Shown here one piece after another: positions 41,427 through 50,513 of a stretch of 64,000 bases of DNA. The notes under the pieces are model-generated. The model saw only the letters and a program-made list of their open reading frames with translations. It was not told where the DNA came from and made no database searches. How positions within the stretch are numbered: the stretch's first letter is position 1; each line of letters starts with the position of its first letter. A program made the position numbers and the translations under genes. Location: positions 5,208,001-5,272,000 of the forward strand of contig NZ_CP107772.1 in assembly GCF_036345155.1 (NCBI RefSeq). Direction: 5' to 3'. Source of the stretch: Streptomyces sp. NBC_00582 (lineage in GTDB: Bacteria > Actinomycetota > Actinomycetes > Streptomycetales > Streptomycetaceae).

Positions 41427-42593
41427 CTACGGCTCCTGAGCAGCCGGGAAGCGGGCCCTGACCTCCCAGCCGGTGCCCGAGTGCCCCGGGCCCGCCCGTA
41501 GCTCGCCGCCCAGCGCCGTGACCCGTTCCGTCAGGCCGACCAGGCCGAAGCCGCCGCCGTGGGCCTCGGCGGGGAGTTGGGTGCCGCCCCGGCCGTCGTC
41601 GCGGATCGTGACCTCCAGGTGGCCCGCGGAGTGACGGAGGCGGACGGTGATCGTCGTGGCGTCGGCCGCGTGACGGCGTACGTTCGTCAACGACTCCTGG
41701 ACCACCCGGAAGGCGGCGGCCTGCACCTCGTGGGGGAGGTCGGCAGGGAGCATCGGGTCACGGTCGAGGAGGACCCTCTGGGCGGGGGACGCGAAACCCT
41801 CCGTCAGGCCCGGGATCCCGGCCAGATCGCCCACCGGACGCCGGTCCGCCCCGCCGTCCGTGTCCCGTAGGACGCCCACCGTGCGGCGCATGGAGGCGAG
41901 GGCCTCCGTCGCGGCGCGTTCGATGCCCGCCAGGACCGGGTCCAGGCCCTGCGGTTCGCTCGTCGCCATCATGCGGGCCACCTGGGCCTGGACCAGGATC
42001 CCCGTCACATGGTGGGCCACGAAGTCGTGCAGGTCGGCCGCGATCGCCAGCCGCTCCTCGCGACGGGTGTCGGCGACGGCGACCGTGCGGCGGTAGTCGA
42101 GGGAGCGGAGGTAGGCGGCCAGCCCGGCGACCATGCCGATCAGGATCAGGCCCACGAGGGTGAACCCCAGCGCCCCGTCCGACGGCAGCGTCCCGTAATA
42201 GCGCGACGGCGTCGCGAGCAGCGCCCCCGCGTCCAGCGCCGCGCACGCCACCGACCAGCGCGGTGGGCAGTGTCGTACGGCGACGAAGAGGAGGCAGAGG
42301 AGGATCGCCAGCTCGCCGGGGCCGGAGGGGGCCGTGTGGTCCGGGAGGTGGGCGGAGGCCGTGTAGGCGAGGGAGAGCAGCGCCGGGACCGTGGTGCGCA
42401 GTTGCGGGGTGAGCCAGGCCGGGCGGCGGGCCGCCGGCCACAGGACCGCGGTCAGGCCCACCGCCAGCACCACCGCCGGACGCCACAGCGGGTAGTCGAG
42501 GTCGGCCGCGGCTGCCAGGTCGATGAGCGCCGCCGTGAAGAGCGCCCCGACGGCGGCGCCGCGCGCGGCTCCCTTGAGCCAACCGGATTTCAT
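41427..42593 (-). CDS. Orphan sensor histidine kinase (HisKA_3)
   Basis: The 388-aa protein has six or so hydrophobic segments in the first 175 residues, the phosphorylation box AADLHDFVAHHVTGILVQAQ and a HATPase domain (NVRRHAADATTI, DDGRGG, GGFGLVGL). It is homologous to the kinase at 14943-16277. In the usual arrangement a LuxR-type response regulator gene overlaps its stop. Here the sequence beyond 41427 is a short unrelated plus-strand fragment and the flavin reductase, so the partner is missing or elsewhere. Confidence 0.9.
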   Translation of the reverse strand: MKSGWLKGAARGAAVGALFTAALIDLAAAADLDYPLWRPAVVLAVGLTAVLWPAARRPAWLTPQLRTTVPALLSLAYTASAHLPDHTAPSGPGELAILLCLLFVAVRHCPPRWSVACAALDAGALLATPSRYYGTLPSDGALGFTLVGLILIGMVAGLAAYLRSLDYRRTVAVADTRREERLAIAADLHDFVAHHVTGILVQAQVARMMATSEPQGLDPVLAGIERAATEALASMRRTVGVLRDTDGGADRRPVGDLAGIPGLTEGFASPAQRVLLDRDPMLPADLPHEVQAAAFRVVQESLTNVRRHAADATTITVRLRHSAGHLEVTIRDDGRGGTQLPAEAHGGGFGLVGLTERVTALGGELRAGPGHSGTGWEVRARFPAAQEP

Positions 42594-42679
42594 GCAGGCC
42601 ACGGTAGGCGCGGGCGGCGATCCCGGTATCGGCCGAATGGTCGAGGCGGCGGCGGATCGGCGGCTGGTACGGTCCCGGC

Positions 42680-43365
42680 ATGCCCGACAGCAGGTTCCTG
42701 GTCGGCTTCGCGGGCGGCGCCGCCGCCGTCCTCGCCCTGGTCGGCGTCACCACCCCGTTCGTCACCCGCACCGAGTCCACCACCACCCTCGACCGGTACG
42801 ACACCGTCCTGGTCGACGGGAGAAGGCTCTCGCCCCGGACATCGTCGCCGGGCGGGTGGAGGGTCTCTATCACCCGCTTCCCTGGGTCGGCACCGAGGAG
42901 GAGAGCCTCGCGCAGTTCCGCCGGGTCCTCGACGTCAACCTTCAAGGGGCGTGGCTCGGCATGCGCACGGTGGCGCCCTCGCTGCGCCGGGCCGGTGGCG
43001 GGGTGATCGTGAACATGTCCTCGCTCGCGGGGCTGACCGGGTACGCGGGCGTCGGCGCGTACGTGGCCAGTAAGTGGGGGCTGCGCGGTCTGACCAAGAC
43101 GGCCGCGCTGGAGCTCGCCCCGCACGGTGTCCGCGTGTGTTCGGTGCACCCCGGAGCCATCCGTACGACGATGACGGCGGGCTTCGACGAGCGGTTCGTC
43201 GCGGGCCAGGCGCTCCCCCGCTTCGGCACCCCCGAGGAGGTCGCCCGCATGGTCCTGTTCATCGTCACCGAGGCCACCTTCTCCACCGGCAGCGAGTTCG
43301 TCCTCGACGGCGGGGTCCTCGCCGGCGCCCCCGTCGTCCTCGACCCGACCGCCGACGCCTCCTAG
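42680..43365 (+). pseudogene. Chimeric scar: N-terminus of an exported protein joined to a truncated short-chain dehydrogenase
   Basis: An ATG at 42680 starts PDSRFLVGFAGGAAAVLALV GVTTPF, a signal-anchor-like N-terminus. Homology stops near 42820. Another frame then carries an SDR from about 42890: RRVLDVNLQGAWLGMRTVAP, GGVIVNMSSLAGLTGYAGVG (catalytic Ser), YVASKWGLRGLTKTAALELA (YxxxK) and VHPGAIRTTMT, ending normally with FVLDGGVLAG at 43365. The SDR lacks its first 80 or so residues including the TGxxxGIG cofactor loop, so it should be inactive. Two genes were joined by a deletion. Confidence 0.7.
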
Positions 43366-43709
43366 TCCCCGTCCCCGTCCTGGTGCCGGGCCTGCTGGAG
43401 GGCCGTGCGCACGCCGTCCCCGAGGACGTGGTGGACGGTCGTGCCCGGGAGGGTGGGCAGGGCCGCCCAGTGGGTGACGGGCTCGTCGCAGGGGCGGCCG
43501 TGGGGAAGGCGGACGACCTTGTCGGAGTCGACGAAGCAGTCGTGGTGCTCGGTGCCGTCCTCGGCGAAGTGGAGGGTGGTGAAGTGCATGGGCAGCACCA
43601 GCCAGAACTCCTCCCCGTCCGGGTAGCGGCCCGTCGTCGCGGCCGCCACCGGCGTCCCGGACCGCGGCAGCCGCTCGCGTACGTCCACCCACTCCACCGT
43701 TGTGTCCAT
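43362..43709 (-). CDS. Small actinobacterial protein of the AQJ64_40280 family
   Basis: The 115-aa product reads MDTTVEWVDVRERLPRSGTP, FWLVLPMHFTTLHFAEDGTE, HHDCFVDSDKVVRLPHG and THWAALPTLPGTTVHHVLGD. The pattern WVDVRERLP...THWA.LP resembles DUF551-type proteins and the Streptomyces family known only by its locus name. No function is known. The last residues (HQDGDGD) come from a short GTCCCC repeat, and the stop overlaps that of the SDR scar by 4 nt. Confidence 0.7.
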   Translation of the reverse strand: MDTTVEWVDVRERLPRSGTPVAAATTGRYPDGEEFWLVLPMHFTTLHFAEDGTEHHDCFVDSDKVVRLPHGRPCDEPVTHWAALPTLPGTTVHHVLGDGVRTALQQARHQDGDGD

Positions 43710-43747
43710 GTCCCCTCCCGATACGGAGCCGATACGCGGTCTGCCGG

Positions 43748-46504
43748 TCACTGTTCCAGTGCCGCCCGCAGCTCACCCCGCCTCCTGATGCCCAACTTCC
43801 GGTAGGCGCTGGTGAGATGGGTCTCCACCGTACGGCGGGCCACATGCAGGAGCGCGGCGATCTCCGTGTTGGTGCGGCCCTGCACCGCCAGCTCCGCGAT
43901 CCGGCGTTCGCTGCCGGTGAGGGACCCGGAGCCGGTGTGGGCGGGGGTGGTGCGGCGGGCGCCCGCGGTGCGCAGGGCCTGGTTGGCGTGGGCGAGGAGC
44001 CGCTCGCTGCCCAGGCGTTCGGCGCGCTCGGCGGCCTCGCGGAGGTGGTCGCGGCCCCGGGCGCGTTCGCCGGACGCGGTGAGCTGGAAGCCCTGGGCGA
44101 GGAGGGAGGCGATCAGTTCGGCCTCGGCGGGGGAGTCACGGAGGACCGTCACCGCCTCCTCGCCGAGTTCCAGACCGCGCCGGCCCCGGGTGGCGCGGCC
44201 CAGGACCCGCAGGGCCCGGCCCACCGTGCGGGGGGTGTTCCAGACCCGGGCCAGCCGGAGTTCCTCCTCCGCGAGGGCCAGCGCCTCCCGGGGGTTGCCC
44301 AGGGCCAGTCGGCACTCCGCGGCCGCCGTACGCCACGGGGTGACGACCGGGCTGAGGACGGCGCGGGCGGACTGCCGGCGGCCGCACTCCAGGAAGTCGT
44401 GCAGGGCGCCCGCCACGTCCCCCTCGGTGAAACGGAGGACTCCCCGCGCGTAGAGGAAACGGTTGAGCTCCCAGGAGTCGGGGGTGTCCCGCAGGTCGAA
44501 GCCGTCCGCGAGCGCGCGGGCCTCGGCCGTGCGGCCGGTCTCCACCAGCGCGGTCAGGGCGTGCGCGTCCGCGTTCCCGGGGACGCCGCGACGGCGGACG
44601 CGGGCCTGTCCCGGATGTCCGGCGAGGACCGTGTCGTAGGCGCCGCGGGCCGCCGCGATGTCACAGCGGGTGTCCAGCAGTGCCTGTTCCATGGGGTGCA
44701 GCAGGGAGGGGCGCTGGGAGGCCAGGCCGCGTTCCACCAGGCGTTCCGCCTCGTCGAGTTCGTCGGCCCACTGGGCCACCGCCGCCGCCGTACCCAGCAG
44801 GAAGGGCTCGGCGAGCGGGTCGGCGGGTTCCTCCAGGAGGGTGCGCAGCCGGCGCATCGCCTCGGCCGCCGAGATGTCCCCGGCGGTCGCCGCGTAGCGG
44901 ACCAGCAGGGCCTCGCCGGAGGCGCCGACCAGTTCGGGGGAGCGGTCGGCGGCCTCCGCGAGCCAGCGGTAGGCGTCCTGGCGGACGGTCTGGTCCTGGT
45001 CGGACAGCAGCGCGGACGCGGTCTGCAGGGTGCGGGTGAGGTCGGGGTGGCCGGGGAGCAGGGACTCCGTGCGGCGCAGCACCTCCACCGCCGTACGGAC
45101 CTCCCCGCGGCCCGCGAGTGCCGTGCCCAGGGCGATCGCCGTACGGACCCGGTCGCGGGGTTCGGCCGGCAGGGCCAGGGCCTCCACGAGGCGGGGGATG
45201 CCGACCGGGGTGTCCGCGGAGGTGTACTCCAGGGAGCCCAGTTCGGTCAGCAGCCGCTGCCGCAGGTCGTCGGGGAGGGGTTCGGCGAGGGCACGGCGCA
45301 GGTAGCCGACGGCGTCGTCGGGGCGGCCGGCGCGCAGGGCGACGGTGACCGCGTCGCGCAGCACGCGCAGCGCCCACGGTTCGCCGACCCGTGCGCTGCC
45401 GAGCAGTTGCCGGGCCACGTTCTCCACGCCGTCGCCCCGGCGCAGCATCGCCTCGGCGACGGCCCGGTGCGCCTCCTGCCGGCGCCCGGCGGACCAGCCG
45501 GCGAGGACGGCGTCCCGCAGCAGGGGGTGCGCGTAGCGGGGACGCCCCGCGTCGTCCTCCCGCAGCAGGCCCAGCCGGGTCATCGCGGTCAGCCAGCCGG
45601 ACACCCGGGCCGGATCACCGGCACAGGCGTCCGCGAGGAGCGCGGCGAGCCCGGCGGCGGTCTCCGGGGAGACGGACTCCTCCCGCGTCTGTTCCAGTGC
45701 CGCCAGGGTGCGGGCCACCTCCGCCGTCGCCTCACCGGCGGTCTCCAGCCACCAGGAGACGGCGGCCGGGTAGGAGCCGGGGTAGAGCGCGGCGCACGTG
45801 TGCGGCACGGGGGTGGACGGGGGAGCGCCGGCGAGGTCGTCGAGGAGGGCGTGCAGCAGCAGGGGGCTGCCCGCCGCGGCGGCGACGCAGTCCGCCGTCC
45901 ACCCCGGCGAGGCCGCCGGGAAGGCGGCACGGAACAGCTCCGCGGACGCCTCGTCGGAGAGCGGGGCGAGGGTGTGGGTACGGATCAGGGAGGGGGTGAG
46001 GGCGTGCGTGATACCTGTCGGCCGGGGATCGATGTCGTACTGGCTGCGCTCGGTGGCCACGAGCAGCAGCGGTAATCGGTCGACGCGCCGCGCCGCCTCC
46101 ATCAGCCAGCGCCGCGAGGCGTCGTCGGCGAGGTCGACGTCGTCGACCGCGACCATCACCGGGCCCTGGGCGGCGTACGACCGCAGCAGCCGCCACAGCC
46201 GGGCCGCGCTCCCCCGGTCGTCCTCGCCGGGGCCCACCTCCTCGCCCGCGAACTCCGGTACGGGGCCGAGGAGATGCAGGACGCAGGAGAAGGGCAGGGC
46301 GGTGTCCTCGGGCGAGCAGCGGGCCCGCAGCACCCGCAGGCCCCGCGCCGCCGCGTGCGCCACGGCGGACTCCAGCAGCGCGGAGCGGCCGGTGCCGCTG
46401 GCCCCGCGCAGCAGGACCAGCCGGCCCGCGCCGGCCCGGGCGCGCTCGACCTCGGCCGCGAGCAGCGCGTGCGCGTCGTCGCGTTCCCGCAAGGGTCCGC
46501 TCAT
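43748..46504 (-). CDS. Large LuxR-family (LAL) ATP-binding regulator
   Basis: From the ATG at 46504 (AGGAG 8 nt upstream) the 918-aa protein has an N-terminal AAA domain with Walker A RGASGTGRSALL, a Walker B-like PVMVAVDDVDLADDASRRWL, a long TPR-like helical middle and a C-terminal LuxR helix-turn-helix (LTGSERRIAELAVQGRTNTE, RRTVETHLTSAYRKLG). This is the MalT/LAL class that senses a ligand with ATP and often activates secondary metabolism. It is divergent from the eCIS LuxR gene across 281 bp. Whether it controls the eCIS is untested. Confidence 0.9.
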   Translation of the reverse strand: MSGPLRERDDAHALLAAEVERARAGAGRLVLLRGASGTGRSALLESAVAHAAARGLRVLRARCSPEDTALPFSCVLHLLGPVPEFAGEEVGPGEDDRGSAARLWRLLRSYAAQGPVMVAVDDVDLADDASRRWLMEAARRVDRLPLLLVATERSQYDIDPRPTGITHALTPSLIRTHTLAPLSDEASAELFRAAFPAASPGWTADCVAAAAGSPLLLHALLDDLAGAPPSTPVPHTCAALYPGSYPAAVSWWLETAGEATAEVARTLAALEQTREESVSPETAAGLAALLADACAGDPARVSGWLTAMTRLGLLREDDAGRPRYAHPLLRDAVLAGWSAGRRQEAHRAVAEAMLRRGDGVENVARQLLGSARVGEPWALRVLRDAVTVALRAGRPDDAVGYLRRALAEPLPDDLRQRLLTELGSLEYTSADTPVGIPRLVEALALPAEPRDRVRTAIALGTALAGRGEVRTAVEVLRRTESLLPGHPDLTRTLQTASALLSDQDQTVRQDAYRWLAEAADRSPELVGASGEALLVRYAATAGDISAAEAMRRLRTLLEEPADPLAEPFLLGTAAAVAQWADELDEAERLVERGLASQRPSLLHPMEQALLDTRCDIAAARGAYDTVLAGHPGQARVRRRGVPGNADAHALTALVETGRTAEARALADGFDLRDTPDSWELNRFLYARGVLRFTEGDVAGALHDFLECGRRQSARAVLSPVVTPWRTAAAECRLALGNPREALALAEEELRLARVWNTPRTVGRALRVLGRATRGRRGLELGEEAVTVLRDSPAEAELIASLLAQGFQLTASGERARGRDHLREAAERAERLGSERLLAHANQALRTAGARRTTPAHTGSGSLTGSERRIAELAVQGRTNTEIAALLHVARRTVETHLTSAYRKLGIRRRGELRAALEQ

Positions 46505-46785
46505 CCCTGTCTCCTGCCAGTCGGTACGGCCGTCGGACGCGGTACGTCGGACGGACGCGGCTGCCCACGACGTCGTACGGCCGTTGTGGCGAGGCTCACG
46601 ACGAACCTCCCTCACGACCATCGAACCCCCGTTGACCTGCAGTGATGTTCGCATCTTGTGGTTGCTTCCCCGTTGCTCTCGTGGTGCGGCTCGTGGTGCT
46701 CCACGATTGCGCCCGCCCCGGGGACCCCAGAAGTCTTGACCGGACCCAGCCGCCACCGGTGCCCGCCGGCCGCGGGCCCGTGACC
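46505..46785. other. 281-bp divergent promoter region between the LAL regulator and the eCIS regulator
   Basis: The gap has no believable ORF of its own; upstream in-frame starts at 46621 (minus) and 46642 (plus) have poor leaders. Around 46630-46700 the GC content falls and several GTGGTGC/CGTGGTGC near-repeats occur (46679-46705). This is where promoters for both regulator genes should lie, but I cannot point to a clear -10/-35 pair. Confidence 0.4.
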
Positions 46786-47496
46786 ATGGGGGACAGGTTG
46801 CTCAGCTCACCCCGGACAGCAGATGCCCGGACTTCCGACGCCCGGACGCCGGAGACCGGTACGCCGAACGCGAGACGGCGCATACCCGTCGCCGTCCTCG
46901 CCCCCGACCCGATCTCCCGGGAGGGCGCCGCGAGCCAGCTGCGGGGCCGGCCGGAGATCGAGGTCCGCGAGGAGCCCTCGCCCGCGCCCGGCACGGTCGC
47001 GCTGCTCGTCGAGGACACCCTCGACGACACGGCGCTGGCCCGGCTGCGGCGGATCACCCGTACCGAGGGCACCCGGGTGGTGCTCGTGGTGGGCACGATC
47101 CGTGAGACCGAGCTGCTCGACGTCATCGAGTGCGGGGTGGGGGCGATCGTCTGGCGCCGTGAGGCCACCGCGCACCGGCTGGTGCAGGCGGTCCTGGCGG
47201 CCGCGCGCGGTGACGGCGACCTGCCGTCCGATCTGCTGGGCAGGCTGATCAGCCAGGTCGGCACCCTGCACCGGGGCGCGGCGGGGCGCCCGGGCGCGCC
47301 CTCGCTGGGGCTCGCGCCACGGGAGGTGGACGTCCTGCGGCTGGTCGCCGAGGGCCTCGACACCGGAGAGATCGCCAGCAAGCTGTCCTACTCCGAACGA
47401 ACCGTCAAGAACGTGATGCACGGACTCACGACGCGCCTGCATCTGCGGAACCGGGCCCATGCGGTGGCATATGCCCTCCGGGAAGGCTACATCTGA
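46786..47496 (+). CDS. eCIS-linked LuxR-type regulator with degenerate receiver domain
   Basis: The 236-aa protein (ATG at 46786; GTG at 46780 is an alternative) has an Arg/Thr-rich leader, a receiver-like domain and a LuxR helix-turn-helix (LAPREVDVLRLVAEGLDTGE, SYSERTVKNVMHGLTTRLHL). In the receiver the first acidic pair is APDPISRE and the strand that should end in the phospho-acceptor reads VALLVEDTLDD, with Val at the usual Asp position, so phosphorylation is doubtful. It stands 138 nt ahead of the DUF4255 gene in the same direction, as LuxR genes do in other Streptomyces eCIS loci, and is the obvious candidate local regulator. Confidence 0.82.
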   Translation: MGDRLLSSPRTADARTSDARTPETGTPNARRRIPVAVLAPDPISREGAASQLRGRPEIEVREEPSPAPGTVALLVEDTLDDTALARLRRITRTEGTRVVLVVGTIRETELLDVIECGVGAIVWRREATAHRLVQAVLAAARGDGDLPSDLLGRLISQVGTLHRGAAGRPGAPSLGLAPREVDVLRLVAEGLDTGEIASKLSYSERTVKNVMHGLTTRLHLRNRAHAVAYALREGYI

Positions 47497-47634
47497 CCGA
47501 ACGGGCACTCGAAGGCGAACACGCGGGCAGCGTGTCGTGCCCGGCCGCCGACCCCGGCGCGCCTGCGCCCGCGTGGGCCTCCGGGAGACGATCGGCACCA
47601 GGCGGCCGACGTACGGTGAGGGAGAGGCGCGAGG

Positions 47635-48303
47635 GTGATCCACGAGGTCGACGAGGTCCTCAAGGGCCTGCTCGGCGGGGGTGCGCTGACCGGGTCCGGC
47701 ATCGACGTCTCCTTCGAGGCACCCACCCGTGACTGGGCGGCCCGGCGCAACTCGCCCGTGGTGAACGCCTACTTGTACGACATCCGGGAGGATGTGGCCC
47801 GCCGCCAGCGCGGGCAGGTCGCGGTGCGCGACGAGCGGGACGTCGTGGTGAAACGACGTCAGCCGCCGCGCTGGTTCCGGCTTTCCTACCTCGTCACCGC
47901 CTGGACGAAAACCCCGCAGGACGAACACCGGCTGCTTTCCGCCGTGTTGGCGAATCTCATCCCCCGCGAGATCCTCTCCGCCGACGAACTGCCCGGCGCA
48001 CTGGGTGCCTTGGGGCTCGCGGTGCCCGTCAACGTGGCCGGGGTGCAGACCGAGTCCCGTTCCCTCGCCGAGATCTGGTCCGCGCTGGGCGGCGAACTCA
48101 AGCCCTCCCTGGACCTGGTGGTGACGGCCCCCTTCCCGGCCTATCCCGAGTACGACGCCGGACCGCCGGTCACCGAGGGCGCCCTCGTCCGCGTCGCCGG
48201 CCTCGACGGCGACCCCCCGCAGGACGCCGGCCGCGCCCACCGCCCCCACCAGGTGGCGGCGGCCCGCGCGGCCCGCGAGGGCACGGAGGAGGGCGGCCGA
48301 TGA
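47635..48303 (+). CDS. cis16: DUF4255 eCIS tail-terminator/cap protein (Afp16-like)
   Basis: The 222-aa protein starts at a GTG and matches DUF4255: IHEVDEVLKGLLGGGALTGS, DVSFEAPTRDWAARRNSPVV, NAYLYDIREDVARR, RWFRLSYLVTAWTKTPQDEH RLLSAVL and EIWSALGGELKPSLDLVVTA. In Afp and PVC particles the protein caps the distal end of tube and sheath and helps set length. Its last codons overlap the ATPase start (ATGA, 48300-48303). The C-terminal tail is Arg/Ala-rich and probably disordered. Confidence 0.88.
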   Translation: MIHEVDEVLKGLLGGGALTGSGIDVSFEAPTRDWAARRNSPVVNAYLYDIREDVARRQRGQVAVRDERDVVVKRRQPPRWFRLSYLVTAWTKTPQDEHRLLSAVLANLIPREILSADELPGALGALGLAVPVNVAGVQTESRSLAEIWSALGGELKPSLDLVVTAPFPAYPEYDAGPPVTEGALVRVAGLDGDPPQDAGRAHRPHQVAAARAAREGTEEGGR

Positions 48304-50483
48304 GCACGCCGGTGACGGCGCCCGGGAATCCGACGGACCGTACGGACGCCGCGCCGGCCGACGGGACGACCGCCCTGCTCGCGCGTCTCACCGCCCTGCG
48401 GGAGCGAGTGGCGCTGCTCGTCGACCGGCGGGCCGTGGGGGATCCCACGGCCGCCGATCCGCTGCGCGGGCTGTATCTGTCCGAGGAGGCGGTACGGCAC
48501 CTGCTGGACCGTGGGCCGGTCCCCCCGGTGGAGCTACCGGCGGACGGGCCCGCCGACCGCCTCACCGCGCTCGCCGACCGCCTCCCCCTCACCGCTCTCG
48601 ACCTCGCCGTCCTGCTCGTGGCGCTCGCGCCCGATCTGGACCGGACGTTCGAGCCGCTCTACGGCTACCTCAACGACGACGTCAGCAGGCGCCGGGCCAC
48701 GGTCGGGCTCGCCCTGGAACTGTGCGGGGCGCCCGCGCACCTCGCCGAGGCCCGCGCCCGCTTCCACGCCTCGGCACCGCTCGGCGCCCTGGGCCTGCTG
48801 GAGACCGAGGAGCCCGAACGCCCCTTCCTGACCCGCTCCTTGCGCGTCCCGGACCGGCTCCTCGCGCACCTCCTCGGGGACGACACCCCGGACGCCTCCC
48901 TGCGGGGCCTGCTGCATCCGCTGCCCCGCGCGCTGCCCACCGAGGGCCTCACCGGCCTGCTCGCCGACCGGCTGCGGCGCGCCCCCCTCACCGCGTACCT
49001 GCGGGAGCACCGCGAGGGCGACGGCCTGGCCGCCGTCGCCGGCGCCCTGCACACGGCCGGCCTCGACGCCCTGCGCTTCACCGGTCCCGTCGACCACGTC
49101 CCCGCCCTGCTGCGCGAGGCCCGGCTGACCGGGCGGGCGATCGTGGTGACCGGGCTCCCCGAGAAGCCGGCCCCGCTCGTCGCCGCGCTGACCGCCGCAC
49201 CGGACGTCACCGTCCTCCTCGCCGACCCCCGCCCCTACGACCCCCACTGGTCCCCCACCGACCCCCTGGTCCTGGACGCCCCCCGCCGCAGGGCGGGCGG
49301 CACCGCCGTATGGGAGACGGAACTGGGCGCGGCGGGAAGGGAGCCCGAGCAGGCTGCTTTCCATCGGGGCGCGGGAAGCGGGGCGTTGGAGAACGCCGGT
49401 TCCGATCTGCGCCCGGGAAAGGCGACGTTCGAGGAGGCCGGTCTCGATCCGGGCCGAAGGGACGGGGAGTTCGAGGAGCCCGGCTTCGATCCGGGCCGAG
49501 GGAACGGGGAGTTCGAGGAGCCCGGCTTCGATCTGGCCGCGACCGTCGCCCCGTACCGCCTCGGTGGCGACCGGGTCGCCCGGGCCGCGCGGGCCGCCCG
49601 CGCCCTCGCCGCCTTCGAGGGCCGGCCGCTCACCGCCGACCACGTCCGGCTCGCCGCCCGTCAGCAGTCCGCCTCCGGGCTGGAGCGGCACGCCCGCCGT
49701 ATCCGCCCCGACGTCGGCTGGACGGACCTGGTCCTGCCCGACCGCCCCCTCGCCCAGCTCCATGAACTCGCCCTGCGCGCCCGCCACCGCGACCGCGTCC
49801 TCGGCGACTGGCGGCTCAGCGCGGGCGGCGGCCGGGGCAGAGGGGTGCTCGGCCTGTTCGCGGGGGAGTCGGGCACCGGCAAGACCCTGTCCGCCGAGGT
49901 CGTCGCCGCCGAACTCGGCCTCGACCTGTACGTCGTCCAGCTGTCCTCGGTCGTCGACAAGTACGTCGGCGAGACCGAGAAGAACCTGGAACGCATCTTC
50001 ACCGAGGCCGACCGCACCGACGCCGTACTGCTCTTCGACGAGGCCGACGCCGTCTTCGGCAAGCGCTCCGAGGTGAAGGACTCCCACGACCGGTACGCCA
50101 ACATGGAGAGCGCCTATCTGCTGCAGCGCCTGGAGTCCTTCGACGGGATCGCGCTGCTCACCACCAATCTGCGGGCCAACATCGACGAGGCGTTCACCCG
50201 TCGGCTGGACCTGGTGGTCGACTTCCCGTTCCCGGACCGGGAGCAGCGGCTCGCGCTGTGGCGGCACGGCCTCGCCCATGTGCCGTGCGCGGACGACGTC
50301 GACCCGGCCCCGCTGGCCCGTGACTTCGAACTCGCCGGAGGGTCGATCCGCAGCGCCGTGGTCACCGCCGCCTATCTCGCCGCCGGACGCGGCGAGCCGG
50401 TCGGCGACGGCGACCTGCTGGAGGGGGCCCGCCGCGAGTACCGCAAGGCGGGTCGCCTGGTGCCGGGCGAGGCCAACTGGTAG
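48300..50483 (+). CDS. cis15: eCIS AAA+ ATPase (Afp15/ClpV-like role)
   Basis: The 727-aa protein has an N-terminal helical half (ALLARLTALRERVALLVDRR, PLTALDLAVLLVALAPDLDR) and a C-terminal AAA+ domain with Walker A GESGTGKT (residues 522-529), Walker B VLLFDEADAVFG near 576-587, sensor-1 region LLTTNLRANIDEAFTRRLDL and arginine-finger-type RR. The particle ATPase is thought to help assembly or recycling in eCIS. An insertion at about residues 355-415 holds tandem 14-aa acidic repeats (GEFEEPGFDPGRRD/GRGN) not expected in this family. It is coupled to the DUF4255 gene by a 4-nt overlap. Confidence 0.88.
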   Translation: MSTPVTAPGNPTDRTDAAPADGTTALLARLTALRERVALLVDRRAVGDPTAADPLRGLYLSEEAVRHLLDRGPVPPVELPADGPADRLTALADRLPLTALDLAVLLVALAPDLDRTFEPLYGYLNDDVSRRRATVGLALELCGAPAHLAEARARFHASAPLGALGLLETEEPERPFLTRSLRVPDRLLAHLLGDDTPDASLRGLLHPLPRALPTEGLTGLLADRLRRAPLTAYLREHREGDGLAAVAGALHTAGLDALRFTGPVDHVPALLREARLTGRAIVVTGLPEKPAPLVAALTAAPDVTVLLADPRPYDPHWSPTDPLVLDAPRRRAGGTAVWETELGAAGREPEQAAFHRGAGSGALENAGSDLRPGKATFEEAGLDPGRRDGEFEEPGFDPGRGNGEFEEPGFDLAATVAPYRLGGDRVARAARAARALAAFEGRPLTADHVRLAARQQSASGLERHARRIRPDVGWTDLVLPDRPLAQLHELALRARHRDRVLGDWRLSAGGGRGRGVLGLFAGESGTGKTLSAEVVAAELGLDLYVVQLSSVVDKYVGETEKNLERIFTEADRTDAVLLFDEADAVFGKRSEVKDSHDRYANMESAYLLQRLESFDGIALLTTNLRANIDEAFTRRLDLVVDFPFPDREQRLALWRHGLAHVPCADDVDPAPLARDFELAGGSIRSAVVTAAYLAAGRGEPVGDGDLLEGARREYRKAGRLVPGEANW
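49422..49547 (+). repeat. 42-bp tandem repeats inside the eCIS ATPase gene
   Basis: Units start at 49422 (diverged), 49464 and 49506; the last two are nearly identical in DNA and encode GEFEEPGFDP plus GRRD or GRGN. The period of 42 bp keeps the frame. They form an acidic flexible insert between the N-terminal half and the AAA+ core. Confidence 0.8.
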
Positions 50484-50513
50484 GCCCGGCGGGCCCTTTG
50501 GGAGCGGGTGCCC

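Noticed and set aside
41292..41439. Plus-strand fragment ending DVTIAEWTISTEGLPLYGS
   Set aside because: It looks like the end of a real protein, but I cannot assign a family, so I did not list it as a feature.
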